Shown here: positions 8,487 through 17,405 of the stretch, piece by piece | Position numbering within the stretch: position 1 is the first letter of the stretch | How the letters are laid out: each line of letters opens with the position of its first letter | DNA from: SIG78 sp045585955 | GTDB lineage: Bacteria > Verrucomicrobiota > Lentisphaeria > Victivallales > Victivallaceae | Assembly: GCA_045585955.1 (NCBI GenBank) | Contig: JAZMZK010000085.1 | Coordinates: 24,542 to 88,541, forward strand | Direction: 5' to 3' | Length of the DNA: 64,000 nucleotides | Notes under the pieces: generated by a model | The model's input: the letters and a program-made list of their open reading frames with translations, nothing else | Told to the model about the DNA's origin: nothing | Database searches by the model: none | Translations under genes and position numbers: made by a program

Positions 8487-10889
8487 ATGGCAAACAGTTT
8501 TACAGTAATGAGCAATATGAATACGGTAGGTAAAAACGAAGGAGCAATGCTTCTCACTTTGCGGGGCGTGTCGCTTTTTCCGTTTGTACTTACACCGGTC
8601 TTTGTGGATGAAAAAGATGCTGTTGACAGGATGCGTAAAGCTTACGACGGCAACCGGCTGGTGGCGTTTTTTCAGGAAGTGGCTGAAGATTTTCCGGAAT
8701 TTGTCAAGCGGCATCCGGATTGCCGCATAAGAACTGTCCGCTGGCAGGATAAAGAACTTTCGCAGATCGGCTGCCGGGCAAGGATCGTAAAACTGATGAG
8801 TTACCCCGATGGCAGTATAAGATTGCTGCTGCGGAGTTTGGCAAGGTGTGAATTCCGCACGCCGGTAAGAGCGGAAGAACCGTCGTACTTTCCGCTGACC
8901 ACCGATAAAATCAATGATGAAAAACTCGTTGAAGGTATGGCCATCGAAGCGGTCAAGCAGTTTCAGGCATTTTCCGCATTCATGCCCAATTTCCCGGATG
9001 AGTTGCGTAACGGCGTGGCGACCATGACCAATCCGGTCAAGGTGACAGATTTGATCGCTGACTCCATGAGTATACTGCCCACGGAAAAAATCTGGTTTTT
9101 GCAGTCGCTGGATGTGGAAGAGCGTTTGACCTTTCTGCTGGAAGTGTTGAACCGGGAATTGGAAGTAATGCAGCTGGGTGCAAGAATTCAAAGCGAAGTG
9201 CATCAGAATCTGTCGCAAAACCAGCGGGAATACTTTTTGCGGGAACAGCTGCGGGTGATCAAGGAAGAGCTGCGGGAAGACTCCCGGAACCCGGATATAA
9301 TTGATATAGAAAACCGCCTGGCGGAACTGACTCTGCCGGAAAAGGTGGAAGCTACTGTCCGCAAAGAACTCTCCCGGTTGGAATTGATACCGACCATGTC
9401 GCCGGAATATCATGTAGCATACAACTATATAGATTGGCTCTTGTCGGTGCCGTGGAGTATTTACAGCGACGACAATCTGGATTTGCTCAAAGCCGGAAAA
9501 GTTCTGGAAGAAGATCATTACGGTTTGGAAGATGTGAAAAAACGCATATTGGAATTTCTGGCGGTGATGAAACTTAATCCTGACCGGAAATCACCCATCC
9601 TCTGTCTGGTTGGTCCTCCCGGGGTGGGCAAAACTTCGCTGGGCGAATCCATTGCCCGGGCCACCAACCGCAAGTTTTTGCGGATAGCTTTGGGCGGTGT
9701 GCGGGATGAAGCGGAGATCCGCGGGCACCGCCGTACCTATATCGGAGCTATGCCCGGCAGGATCGTGCAGAATTTGAAAAAAGCCGGTACCGCCAACCCG
9801 GTGTTTATGCTCGACGAAATAGATAAGCTTGCTGCCGACCACCGGGGCGACCCCTCTTCAGCATTGCTGGAAGTGCTTGACCCAGCCCAGAACAAGGCGT
9901 TCAACGACCACTATCTGGAACTTGATCTGGATTTGAGCAAGGTCTTTTTTATAGCCACAGCCAATGTTATGGAAGCTATTCCGGCACCGCTGCTTGACCG
10001 TATGGAAGTAATAACTCTGCCCGGCTATACCAGTTTTGAAAAGCGGGAGATCGCCCGCCGTTATCTGGTGCCCCGGCAGCTGAAAGAAAATGGCTTGCCC
10101 GCCCGCTGGTTCAATATCTCTATGGCAGCGGTGGATGAGATCATCGACCACTACACGCGGGAAGCCGGGGTGCGTAAACTTGAGCAGCACATAGCCTCGC
10201 TTTGCCGGAAACTTGCCCGGAAGCTGGTGGAAGGCTCCATTGAAGAAAACAAGCGCATAAATGTTACCGCCAAGATGGTTCACGAGCTTTTGGGCCCCCG
10301 GCGTTATCTTATCGACAGTGCTATAAAAGCTCCGGCAGTCGGCAGTGCTACCGGTATGGCGTGGACCGCAGTGGGCGGAGCTATCTTGACGGTGGAAAGT
10401 TTGATGGTTCCCGGCAAGGGCGAACTTAAACTTACCGGGCAGCTGGGCGATGTTATGCAGGAAAGTGCCCAGGCGGCATTTACTCTGCTCAAGAGCCGTG
10501 CCGCCAAACTGGGAATAGATTACGAACTCTTTGAAAAGAACAATTTCCATATCCATGTACCCGATGGAGCAACGCCCAAAGACGGCCCGTCGGCGGGGAT
10601 AACTATGACATCGGCACTTTATTCGCTGCTGAAAAACAAGTCCACAGCTCCGGCACTTGCTATGACTGGCGAAGTGAATTTGCGTGGTCAGGTAACGGCT
10701 ATCGGCGGACTTAAAGAAAAGGTGATCGCAGCGTTGCGTTCCGGAGTCAAGACGATCGTTATGCCGGAAGAAAATGTCAAGGATCTGGAAGAGATCCCGG
10801 AAAATGTCCGTGAACAGCTGGAGTTCAAACCGGTAAGCAATATTGACGATGCTTTGAAAATCATCTTTGCTGAAAAGGGTAACAAGTAA
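8487..10889 (+). CDS. lon: ATP-dependent protease Lon
   Basis: The protein has 800 residues, the normal length for LonA. It has an N-terminal substrate-binding LAN domain (LTLRGVSLFPFVLTPVFV) and a central coiled region. The AAA+ module has Walker A GPPGVGKT near residue 376 and Walker B FMLDEIDK. The C-terminal protease domain has catalytic Ser in KDGPSAG near residue 699 and catalytic Lys in GGLKEKV near 741. It degrades misfolded and regulatory proteins. ATG 8487 is preferred over an upstream in-frame start that would run into folC. The stop overlaps the next start (TAATG), so the two genes are translationally coupled. Confidence 0.96.
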   Translation: MANSFTVMSNMNTVGKNEGAMLLTLRGVSLFPFVLTPVFVDEKDAVDRMRKAYDGNRLVAFFQEVAEDFPEFVKRHPDCRIRTVRWQDKELSQIGCRARIVKLMSYPDGSIRLLLRSLARCEFRTPVRAEEPSYFPLTTDKINDEKLVEGMAIEAVKQFQAFSAFMPNFPDELRNGVATMTNPVKVTDLIADSMSILPTEKIWFLQSLDVEERLTFLLEVLNRELEVMQLGARIQSEVHQNLSQNQREYFLREQLRVIKEELREDSRNPDIIDIENRLAELTLPEKVEATVRKELSRLELIPTMSPEYHVAYNYIDWLLSVPWSIYSDDNLDLLKAGKVLEEDHYGLEDVKKRILEFLAVMKLNPDRKSPILCLVGPPGVGKTSLGESIARATNRKFLRIALGGVRDEAEIRGHRRTYIGAMPGRIVQNLKKAGTANPVFMLDEIDKLAADHRGDPSSALLEVLDPAQNKAFNDHYLELDLDLSKVFFIATANVMEAIPAPLLDRMEVITLPGYTSFEKREIARRYLVPRQLKENGLPARWFNISMAAVDEIIDHYTREAGVRKLEQHIASLCRKLARKLVEGSIEENKRINVTAKMVHELLGPRRYLIDSAIKAPAVGSATGMAWTAVGGAILTVESLMVPGKGELKLTGQLGDVMQESAQAAFTLLKSRAAKLGIDYELFEKNNFHIHVPDGATPKDGPSAGITMTSALYSLLKNKSTAPALAMTGEVNLRGQVTAIGGLKEKVIAALRSGVKTIVMPEENVKDLEEIPENVREQLEFKPVSNIDDALKIIFAEKGNK

Positions 10890-11620
10890 TGAGAGTTTTT
10901 GCGGTATTTGCATTGATGTTTTTCTGCATGTCGCCAGTGCTGCCGGCGGTAGAAAACAATTCGGCAGCGGAAATTTTTCTGAAACTGGTACGCAGCCGCT
11001 CGGCTTCGCAGAACAGCTTTGCCGACCTTGCGGGAACGGTTACACATCTTAAACGCAATCAGGGAGGGGCAAAGTTTTATCCGGTGCGTTTTCTTATCCG
11101 CTTCGGCAAAGAGAAAGTACAGGCAAAGTTGTTTTTGAATAACAACGAAGAACATTGCTTTGAAAAGCTGCACAATGCCGCCGCCGGTAAAAGTTCTGCC
11201 AATGTCAAGGATGGCGGTCTTTTGAACAAATTGGGATTCCGGATCGGGGATCTGACCATGGATTTTTTGAGTTATCCGGTAGTTGCCGAAGAAGCTCCGG
11301 AATCTTATAAAACCTTAAAATGCCGCAAACTGGTGCTGCGTTCACCGGAAAACAAACTGGTCAGAGTGTGGATCGCCAGTGAATATCTCTTCCCCATGCG
11401 GGCAGAGTTTTTCGGAAAAGCTGCGGCAGGAGTGCTGAACTGCAAGCCGGAGCGTATTCTGGAAATCACCGGATTTGAAAAAGTCAATGAGTATTATGTG
11501 GCTACCGATATAGCGTTGTACAGCAATGATTTCCGCAGCCGCATAGCATTCAAGGATTCTGTGGCAGTAAGTGCAGATGCCCCCGAAGCAGTGAAAGCAT
11601 TCAGTGAAAAATCACTTTAA
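10889..11620 (+). CDS. LolA-like outer-membrane lipoprotein carrier family protein
   Basis: The protein has 243 residues with a cleavable signal peptide (VFALMFFCMSPVLPAVE), so it is periplasmic. The segments PVRFLIRFGKEKVQAKLFLNNNEEHCFE and LTMDFLSYPVV, and a late CRKLVLRSPENKLVRVWIA, resemble the open beta-barrel of LolA/LolB-type outer-membrane lipoprotein-sorting proteins. Similarity is at the level of fold pattern only, so substrate binding is inferred. The start overlaps the lon stop by one base, and pyrK begins 13 nt after its stop, so it sits inside an operon. Confidence 0.55.
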   Translation: MRVFAVFALMFFCMSPVLPAVENNSAAEIFLKLVRSRSASQNSFADLAGTVTHLKRNQGGAKFYPVRFLIRFGKEKVQAKLFLNNNEEHCFEKLHNAAAGKSSANVKDGGLLNKLGFRIGDLTMDFLSYPVVAEEAPESYKTLKCRKLVLRSPENKLVRVWIASEYLFPMRAEFFGKAAAGVLNCKPERILEITGFEKVNEYYVATDIALYSNDFRSRIAFKDSVAVSADAPEAVKAFSEKSL

Positions 11621-11633
11621 CGGAGATAAAACA

Positions 11634-12422
11634 ATGTATAAAACAGGCGAAATAATCAGCAACCGCTGTTTGAAAGGCGACTATTATCAGGTGGTCTTTT
11701 ACGATCCTGAAATTGCCCGGAAAGCAGTTCCCGGTCAGTTCGTGCATGTGCAGATAACTCAAAAAAGTGCCAATATTTTGCGCCGACCTTTTTCCATCAA
11801 CAATACCGATCCGGAGAATGGTACTGTTCAGGTAACATACAAAGTCGTCGGCAGCGGTACGGAAGTATTAAGTACCCTTGCTCCCGGTGCAGTCTGCGAC
11901 CTTATGGGACCATTGGGCAACGGCTACAAGATACCAGCCGATGACGAAATACCGGTGATGATTGCCGGTGGTTACGGCACGGCGGCAATGTTTATGATCA
12001 GCAAACTTGCTAAAAATAAAGGTATACTGCTGGTAGGGGCCCGGGGCGATGCGGATTTGATCCTTTTGGAAGATTATCAAGCACAGGGTACTGAAGTGAG
12101 AGCCGCCACCAACGATGGTTCGGTGGGTACTCAAGGCTTTGTAACTGTATTGCTGGAAGATTTGCTGAAAAATCCCGAACCGGGCAAAAAATATCGCTTT
12201 TACGCCTGCGGCCCCACGCCTATGTTGATGGCGGCGGGCAAAATGCTCTGCGCTGCCGGAAGGGTCGATGGCGAGTTGAGCCTTGACCATGTGATGTGCT
12301 GCGGGGTAGGGGCATGTTTTGCCTGTGTAGTAAAAGTCAAAGATGGCGATACATTCCGCTATGCCAGAAGTTGTTCCGAAGGGCCGGTCTTTACCGCCGG
12401 GGAGGTCTATTATGAAAATTGA
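11634..12422 (+). CDS. pyrK: Dihydroorotate dehydrogenase B, electron transfer subunit
   Basis: The protein has 262 residues. It has an FAD-binding barrel with RRPFSI, an NAD-binding half with PVMIAGGYGTAAMF and FYACGPTPML, and near the C-terminus the [2Fe-2S] cysteine set CCGVGACFAC followed by a fourth Cys in ARSC. The subunit passes electrons from dihydroorotate oxidation in PyrD to NAD+. ATG 11634 has a GGAG ribosome binding site; an upstream in-frame ATG at 11604 lies within the previous gene. It overlaps pyrD by 11 nt, as expected for the PyrDK heterotetramer. Confidence 0.93.
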   Translation: MYKTGEIISNRCLKGDYYQVVFYDPEIARKAVPGQFVHVQITQKSANILRRPFSINNTDPENGTVQVTYKVVGSGTEVLSTLAPGAVCDLMGPLGNGYKIPADDEIPVMIAGGYGTAAMFMISKLAKNKGILLVGARGDADLILLEDYQAQGTEVRAATNDGSVGTQGFVTVLLEDLLKNPEPGKKYRFYACGPTPMLMAAGKMLCAAGRVDGELSLDHVMCCGVGACFACVVKVKDGDTFRYARSCSEGPVFTAGEVYYEN

Positions 12423-13335
12423 TATGAGTGTGGATCTTGGCAAGTTCAAGTTGAAAAATCCGGTGATGACCGCTTCCGGGACTTTCGGTTACGGTTACGA
12501 ATATAACCAGCTTTACGATATATCCCGCCTCGGTGCGGTGGTGGTCAAGGGGATCGCTCCCTTTGTCAGCAACGGCAATCCCACGCCCCGGGTGGCGGAA
12601 ACTGCCAGCGGTATGCTCAACGCTATCGGTTTGCAAGGCCCCGGTGTGGATAAGTTTCTCCACGGCGACCACTACATGCCCTTTTTGCGGACTACCGGAG
12701 CAACGGTCATTGTCAATATCTGGGGCAAAAGCATTGCCGATTATTGCGAAGTAGCCCGCAGAATGGATGAAGAACGGGAAGGTATCACCGCTTTGGAAGT
12801 AAATATATCCTGCCCCAATGTAAAAGCCGGCGGCGTGGCATTTGGTACTGATACAAAACTGCTCAACGAAGTAATCAGTGCCGTCCGCAAGTCCACAACA
12901 TTGCCGCTGATCGTCAAGTTGAGCCCCAATGTTACTAAAATCGGTGATTTTGCCAAGGCTGCCGAAGATGCCGGTGCCGATGCGGTTTCTTTGATCAACA
13001 CCCTTACCGGTATGGCGATCAATGCCGAAACCCGCAAACCTAAAATCGCCAATCTCACCGGCGGTTTGAGCGGCCCGGCAGTCAAGCCGGTGGCATTGCG
13101 GATGGTCTACGAAGCCAGCAAAGCTGTCACGATCCCGGTGATCGGTATGGGCGGTATCTGCAACGGTATCGACGCTGTGGAGTTCATGCTTGCCGGAGCT
13201 AAAGCTGTGGCGGTAGGTACTGCAACTTTTACTGACCCATATGCACCATTGAAAGTTATTGACGGCATCGAAGATTATCTGAAACGCCATAATTACAAGA
13301 GTGTCTCCGAAATCGTCGGAGCTTTGGAAATATAA
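12412..13335 (+). CDS. pyrD: Dihydroorotate dehydrogenase B, catalytic subunit
   Basis: This 307-residue class 1B enzyme has the N-terminal LKNPVMTASGTFGYG, the active-site loop NISCPNVK with the catalytic Cys, KLSPNV, and the FMN-phosphate segments IGMGGI and AVAVGTATF. It oxidises dihydroorotate to orotate in pyrimidine synthesis. It starts inside the end of pyrK with GGAGG a few bases upstream, so the two are translated together. The DUF1015 gene follows after 24 nt. Confidence 0.95.
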   Translation: MKIDMSVDLGKFKLKNPVMTASGTFGYGYEYNQLYDISRLGAVVVKGIAPFVSNGNPTPRVAETASGMLNAIGLQGPGVDKFLHGDHYMPFLRTTGATVIVNIWGKSIADYCEVARRMDEEREGITALEVNISCPNVKAGGVAFGTDTKLLNEVISAVRKSTTLPLIVKLSPNVTKIGDFAKAAEDAGADAVSLINTLTGMAINAETRKPKIANLTGGLSGPAVKPVALRMVYEASKAVTIPVIGMGGICNGIDAVEFMLAGAKAVAVGTATFTDPYAPLKVIDGIEDYLKRHNYKSVSEIVGALEI

Positions 13336-13359
13336 AAATAACCAACAGGAGAAAATATT

Positions 13360-14589
13360 ATGCCAGTATTCAAACCATTTCATGGTATGGTGCCCACGGT
13401 TGAGCGTGCTGCTCAAGTTGCAGCTGTACCCTACGATGTAGTCAACAGTGCCGAAGCTGCGGTGCTTGCCGAAGGCAATCCGTACAGCTTTCTGCATGTA
13501 TCCCGCCCCGAAATCGACATGGAAAAAGGTATCGACCTTTACCGGGACGAAGTCTACGCCCAAGCCAAGGCAAACTTTGACAAGATCATTGCCGAAGCTC
13601 CCCTTACAGTGGATAAAGAAGCTCATCTTTACATCTACAAGCTGGTAATGGGCGAACAGGTGCAAACCGGTGTATTCGGTGCTGCTTCCGCTGTGGACTA
13701 TGCCGAAAACCGCATCAAAAAGCACGAAAAGACCCGGCAGGATAAGGAAGACGACCGTACCCGCCATGTGATGACCCTTAAATCCCACACCGGTCCGGCT
13801 TTCTTTACTTATAAGGATGATGCAAAAATCGATGCATTGATTGCTGAAGAGTGTGCCAAAGCTCCGCTCTTTGACTTTGTTGCCCCCGATGGTATCGGTC
13901 ACACATTGTGGCGAGTTGATGCTGCCACCAGCGAAAAACTCTCGGAACTCTTTGCGGCTATCGACTACTTCTATATTGCTGACGGGCATCACCGCAGCGC
14001 CGCCGCTGCCCGCACGATGAAAGAATCGGCTCCGGCAAACCCCAATCATACCGGCAGCGAAGATTACAACTACTTTCTGGCGGCAGCGTTCCCCGCTTCG
14101 CAGTTGAAAATTCTGCCTTACAACCGGGCTGTGCATACTCTGAATGGTTTGAGCGAAGAAGCCTTTATGGCAAAACTTTCCGAAAAGTTTACCGTGGAAG
14201 AAAGCTCCACCAAATCTCCGGAAAAGGGCGGTATATTCAAGATGTATCTCAATAAAAAGTGGTACACTGTTACGCCTAAATTCGATGCTTCCATTTTGGG
14301 GGTGATCGAACGGCTGGATGTAAGCGTTTTGCAGGATAATGTGCTGGCTCCCATTCTGGGGATCGACGACCCCCGCACCAGCAAAGCTATTGACTTTATC
14401 GGCGGCATCCGCGGAACTGCCGAATTGGAAAAACTGGTGGATTCCGGCGATTACGCTGTGGCGTTCTCCATGTATCCTACTACCGTGGGGCAGCTTATTG
14501 ATATAGCCGATGCCGGTGAGATCATGCCGCCCAAATCCACTTGGTTTGAACCCAAGCTGCGTGATGGTTTGGTTTGCCATAATTTCTGA
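13360..14589 (+). CDS. DUF1015 family protein
   Basis: The protein has 409 residues, about the family length. Conserved family segments are VAAVPYDVV near residue 24, NPYSFLHVSRPEID, the charged VDYAENRIKKHEKTRQDKEDDRTRH and IADGHHRSAAAART near residue 205, which may be a nucleotide or metal site. The family is widespread in anaerobes and often sits beside serA/serC, but no function is proven; neither neighbour is present here. It is cytoplasmic, has a good AGGAG ribosome binding site, and lies between pyrD and the cyclase-like gene in one strand-consistent run. Confidence 0.85.
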   Translation: MPVFKPFHGMVPTVERAAQVAAVPYDVVNSAEAAVLAEGNPYSFLHVSRPEIDMEKGIDLYRDEVYAQAKANFDKIIAEAPLTVDKEAHLYIYKLVMGEQVQTGVFGAASAVDYAENRIKKHEKTRQDKEDDRTRHVMTLKSHTGPAFFTYKDDAKIDALIAEECAKAPLFDFVAPDGIGHTLWRVDAATSEKLSELFAAIDYFYIADGHHRSAAAARTMKESAPANPNHTGSEDYNYFLAAAFPASQLKILPYNRAVHTLNGLSEEAFMAKLSEKFTVEESSTKSPEKGGIFKMYLNKKWYTVTPKFDASILGVIERLDVSVLQDNVLAPILGIDDPRTSKAIDFIGGIRGTAELEKLVDSGDYAVAFSMYPTTVGQLIDIADAGEIMPPKSTWFEPKLRDGLVCHNF

Positions 14590-14599
14590 AAGGTAAACA

Positions 14600-15223
14600 A
14601 TGGCTTATGTGGATTTGACTGCCGATTTCCGGGGGAGAAAAGTTCTGCCGGAAATCGTGCAGCGGGAAGTAGCTCTAAAGTCGGATAAAACCGAATATAC
14701 CGGGGTGGTTTACAATATATCTACCTCGACGATGATGGGCAGCTACATCGACTTTCCCGGACATATCAAAGAAACCGATGACGGTGTAAACGGTGCCAAC
14801 AGCGACTTGGCGGATTTTACCAATATGAGTGCTGCTGTGATCCGCTTTGACCGGGCAGGGCAGCCCGGCGGCATAACTGCTGAAGATCTGGAAAAATCTT
14901 ACGGCGGAGTGCCGGATACTCAAGCTGTGATCATCAACGCTCTGGGCAGTGTAAGCTCTTTTGATATACCCCCAAGATCGGTTTATCTGACTTTGGATGC
15001 GGTGGAGTGGCTGAAAAAGACACCTTGCAAACTGCTGGTTTCTGATATATACGAAAGTACCGCTTTGGAAGGAGTTTTTCTCAAACTTTTTGAGGGCGGT
15101 ATTTCCACAGTTTGCGAACCGGCAAATCTGCATAAACTGCCCGCAGGTAAAGTAAAACTTACTGTACACTTTGCCAAGATACCCATTACCCAGCTGCCAT
15201 GTACACTGGTTGCTGAATTTTAA
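14600..15223 (+). CDS. Cyclase-family (kynurenine-formamidase-like) protein with altered metal site
   Basis: The protein has 207 residues and the swivelling fold pattern of the cyclase superfamily. The signature His-x-Gly-Thr-His-x-Asp-x-Pro-x-His is here STMMGSYIDFPGH: the Asp and last His remain, but the first His is Met and the second is Tyr. Later VIINALG and SVYLTLDAVEWL fit the family. Members hydrolyse amides or cyclic compounds using a metal pair; with two ligands changed, activity is doubtful or different. The gene follows DUF1015 after 10 nt and is probably in the same transcript. Confidence 0.6.
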   Translation: MAYVDLTADFRGRKVLPEIVQREVALKSDKTEYTGVVYNISTSTMMGSYIDFPGHIKETDDGVNGANSDLADFTNMSAAVIRFDRAGQPGGITAEDLEKSYGGVPDTQAVIINALGSVSSFDIPPRSVYLTLDAVEWLKKTPCKLLVSDIYESTALEGVFLKLFEGGISTVCEPANLHKLPAGKVKLTVHFAKIPITQLPCTLVAEF

Positions 15224-15244
15224 CAATAAAAACAGAGGTGAACA

Positions 15245-15718
15245 ATGAAAAAAATTGTGTTGGCTTGTTTGTTGGCTGGTTTCTGCTGGTTCAATGCCGC
15301 TGCCGGAGATGGTTTTGGTTTGGGAGTATGGTTTGACAGTACAGAACAGAATATTGAGGGTATTGGTCTGGGAGTACCGGTTATCGGCAACAAAAATACC
15401 GAAGGAGCTTCGTTGGCGCTTTGCGGAAACAATGTTCAGAAGATGAATGGTTTGCAGTTTTCTTTGCTGGGATTTAACTACGCTCGCAGCTTGGAGGGCG
15501 TGCAGATATCTTTTATCAACATGTTGCGCAAACAGCACGGTGAGTTTGCTCTCCAATGGGGATTTTATAATCAGTCTGCTGAAAACGGCGTTCAGATCGG
15601 ATTTTTGAACAACGCGCAAAACAATGCATCATTTCAGTTGGGTTTTATAAATATCAACAAAAACGGTTTGCTGCCGATAATGATTTTTATCAACTTCGGC
15701 AAAGATCTTTTTGATTGA
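15245..15718 (+). CDS. Small secreted protein with repeated G-x-Q-x-x-x-x-N units
   Basis: The protein has 157 residues with a clear signal peptide (IVLACLLAGFCWFNAAAGD). The mature part is built from irregular repeats such as GLQFSLLGFN, GVQISFINM, GVQIGFLNN and FQLGFININ, which suggests a beta-rich solenoid or small beta-barrel. I recognise similar repeat proteins only as uncharacterised surface proteins. GAGGTG precedes the ATG. A strong terminator follows, so this is the last gene of the pyrK-pyrD-DUF1015 run. Confidence 0.7.
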   Translation: MKKIVLACLLAGFCWFNAAAGDGFGLGVWFDSTEQNIEGIGLGVPVIGNKNTEGASLALCGNNVQKMNGLQFSLLGFNYARSLEGVQISFINMLRKQHGEFALQWGFYNQSAENGVQIGFLNNAQNNASFQLGFININKNGLLPIMIFINFGKDLFD

Positions 15719-15731
15719 TAATGCTTGAAGG

Positions 15732-15772
15732 AACACCGCAAGTCCATTAAAAAAGATTTGCGGTGTTTTTTT
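15732..15772 (+). terminator. Rho-independent terminator
   Basis: The inverted repeat AACACCGCAA / TTGCGGTGTT, with about a 16-nt loop, is followed by a T run. It closes the transcript ending with the 157-aa secreted protein. Confidence 0.85.
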
Positions 15773-15773
15773 A

Positions 15774-16547
15774 ATGGAGAATAATATATTGTTCTGGCGA
15801 TCAGTTACAATTTTTTTGCCTTTGCTGGTGTTGTTCGGCTCGGTTTACAGTGCAGAACATGAGGTGAAGATCAGTCGGGATTTCCGCAAGGCAGCCAAGC
15901 GCTACCGGTTCAAGATCAGGCAGGATGCGCGTTTCCCGGCAAACATTTCCGGCGTTGCTCTGCCGGTCAAAGCTGCTGAAAAAGAGTTGACGGCATTTTT
16001 TACAGCGCTGGATGAGCTGGGAACAAACTTTGTTAAAAAAAGCGGTCTGAAACAGGTTGTGATCTGTCGGGATCTTAAACTTAACGGTATGGTTTGCGCC
16101 GGTGTGGCTAAAGGCGATTGCATGTATTTGGCACAGGGCGCAACAGAAAAAATAATTTTTCACGAATTGTTTCATATTTTTGATCCGAAACGCCAGAACA
16201 AAGATTGGACCGGTTTGAACAACAGCAAATTCCGTTATTGGGGCATAAACTATCCTGACCGGCCTGATTTTGCAGCAAAACAGCGGAAACTTGCACGCTA
16301 TTATAAACATGCCGGGTACAAATTCAAGCATGATTTTGTCAGCAACTACGCACAAACCAGCGAGGTTGAAGACCGGGCAGAAACTTTTGCTGCAATGTTG
16401 GTTGAAGGCAGGGATTTTCAAAAGCGCACTCAAAAAAGCAAAGTTCTTTACAACAAGATGCTGTTTATAATCGATCTTACCGGGCGCAGTTCGCTTTTGG
16501 GCCGCAAATTCTGGCAAAAAAAACTCGGTTCATGGATCAATGATTGA
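15774..16547 (+). CDS. Secreted putative zinc metallopeptidase (HExxH)
   Basis: The protein has up to 257 residues with an N-terminal signal sequence (IFLPLLVLFGSVYSAEH). Near residue 125 it has HELFH, a true HExxH zinc motif, and about 70 residues later EVEDRAETFAAM, an acidic helix that could give the third zinc ligand, as in gluzincins. This supports a periplasmic or surface peptidase; the family is not clear. ATG 15774 touches the T run of the upstream terminator. TTG 15789, with GGAG nine bases before it, is a credible alternative start. It converges with trmB, leaving only 36 nt between the stops. Confidence 0.6.
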   Translation: MENNILFWRSVTIFLPLLVLFGSVYSAEHEVKISRDFRKAAKRYRFKIRQDARFPANISGVALPVKAAEKELTAFFTALDELGTNFVKKSGLKQVVICRDLKLNGMVCAGVAKGDCMYLAQGATEKIIFHELFHIFDPKRQNKDWTGLNNSKFRYWGINYPDRPDFAAKQRKLARYYKHAGYKFKHDFVSNYAQTSEVEDRAETFAAMLVEGRDFQKRTQKSKVLYNKMLFIIDLTGRSSLLGRKFWQKKLGSWIND

Positions 16548-16583
16548 ACCTGTGAACCGGGCTTGTTGCAGCTGAAATATTGC

Positions 16584-17225
16584 TTAATGACCAATGGTCA
16601 CTTCGGGCAGGGGGAGCTTTACCCAGGCATGATGATAAACTTCTTTACCCTGTTCGTTCCACATAACTTCAAAGTCAGTCTTTACATCGGCTATGTCGCT
16701 CAAGCGTTCCGGCTCATCTTTAAAGAGTTGCGAGGCTTTGACCGCCTGACGCACGGCGGCAAGATATTCCAGATCATCGGTGGAAAAGTGCCATACGCCG
16801 TCATCTTTCAGCACCCGGTGAATGTGAGTCATAAAGTTGGAACTCAAAAGCCGGTTGCCGCTGTGGCGGTCTTTGGGCCAGGGATCAGGGCAGAGAATAT
16901 GGATGCGGTCAAGTGACCGGTCGGGGAGCAAACGGGCGATCAACATTCTTGCTTCGGCTTTCAGTACCCGCATATTATTGACATCATTCCGGATGTTGCG
17001 GCTGACCAGTTTGCGCAGTCTGCCGGAGAGCATATCCGCTGCCAGAATTATCCGCTCCGGGTGGCGTTTGGCAAGTTCAGTGGTAAAAGAACCCTTGCCG
17101 CAACCCATATCCAACTCCACCGGCATAGTGTCGGATTGGCTCAAAACTTCCTCCGGCAGGGTATAAACTTGGCTTAAATTGAATATTGAGGCATCTAAAA
17201 GTGCAGAATTTTTAGTTTTAGTCAT
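16584..17225 (-). CDS. trmB: tRNA (guanine-N7-)-methyltransferase
   Basis: The protein has 213 residues, the normal length. It has the SAM-binding motif ELDMGCGKGSFTTELAK near residue 38, ILAADM, and the TrmB signature CPDPWPKDRHSGNRLL near residue 110, followed by the closing domain with FSTDDLEYL. The enzyme methylates G46 of tRNA. It is the only - strand gene in this part of the window and is divergent from the rpiB-glyA fusion. Confidence 0.92.
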   Translation of the reverse strand: MTKTKNSALLDASIFNLSQVYTLPEEVLSQSDTMPVELDMGCGKGSFTTELAKRHPERIILAADMLSGRLRKLVSRNIRNDVNNMRVLKAEARMLIARLLPDRSLDRIHILCPDPWPKDRHSGNRLLSSNFMTHIHRVLKDDGVWHFSTDDLEYLAAVRQAVKASQLFKDEPERLSDIADVKTDFEVMWNEQGKEVYHHAWVKLPLPEVTIGH

Positions 17226-17405
17226 AAAAAATCACTTTCAAAGGTTTTAATCCGTAAAAAGCGGTGTATATTATAGTATGTGTATTGTTGTATTAATAAT
17301 TTACTGCAATATTGAGTTTTTTGCCAATTCGCGCGGCAGTTTTTTTTGAACAATTAAAAAATAACTTTTGATTATATGAACCAAACAAAACAAAAGGATG
17401 GAAAA

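Noticed and set aside
12391..14580. A 729-codon open frame on the - strand opposite pyrD and the DUF1015 gene
   Set aside because: It is the mirror of two well-supported genes. Its translation is rich in His, Gly and Phe without domain pattern and it has no ribosome binding site. It arises because this genome's codon use leaves few stops on the opposite strand.
15774..15788. ATG 15774 as the certain start of the metallopeptidase gene
   Set aside because: It directly follows the terminator T run and has no ribosome binding site, while TTG 15789 has GGAG at nine bases. I kept the longer form but treat the start as open.
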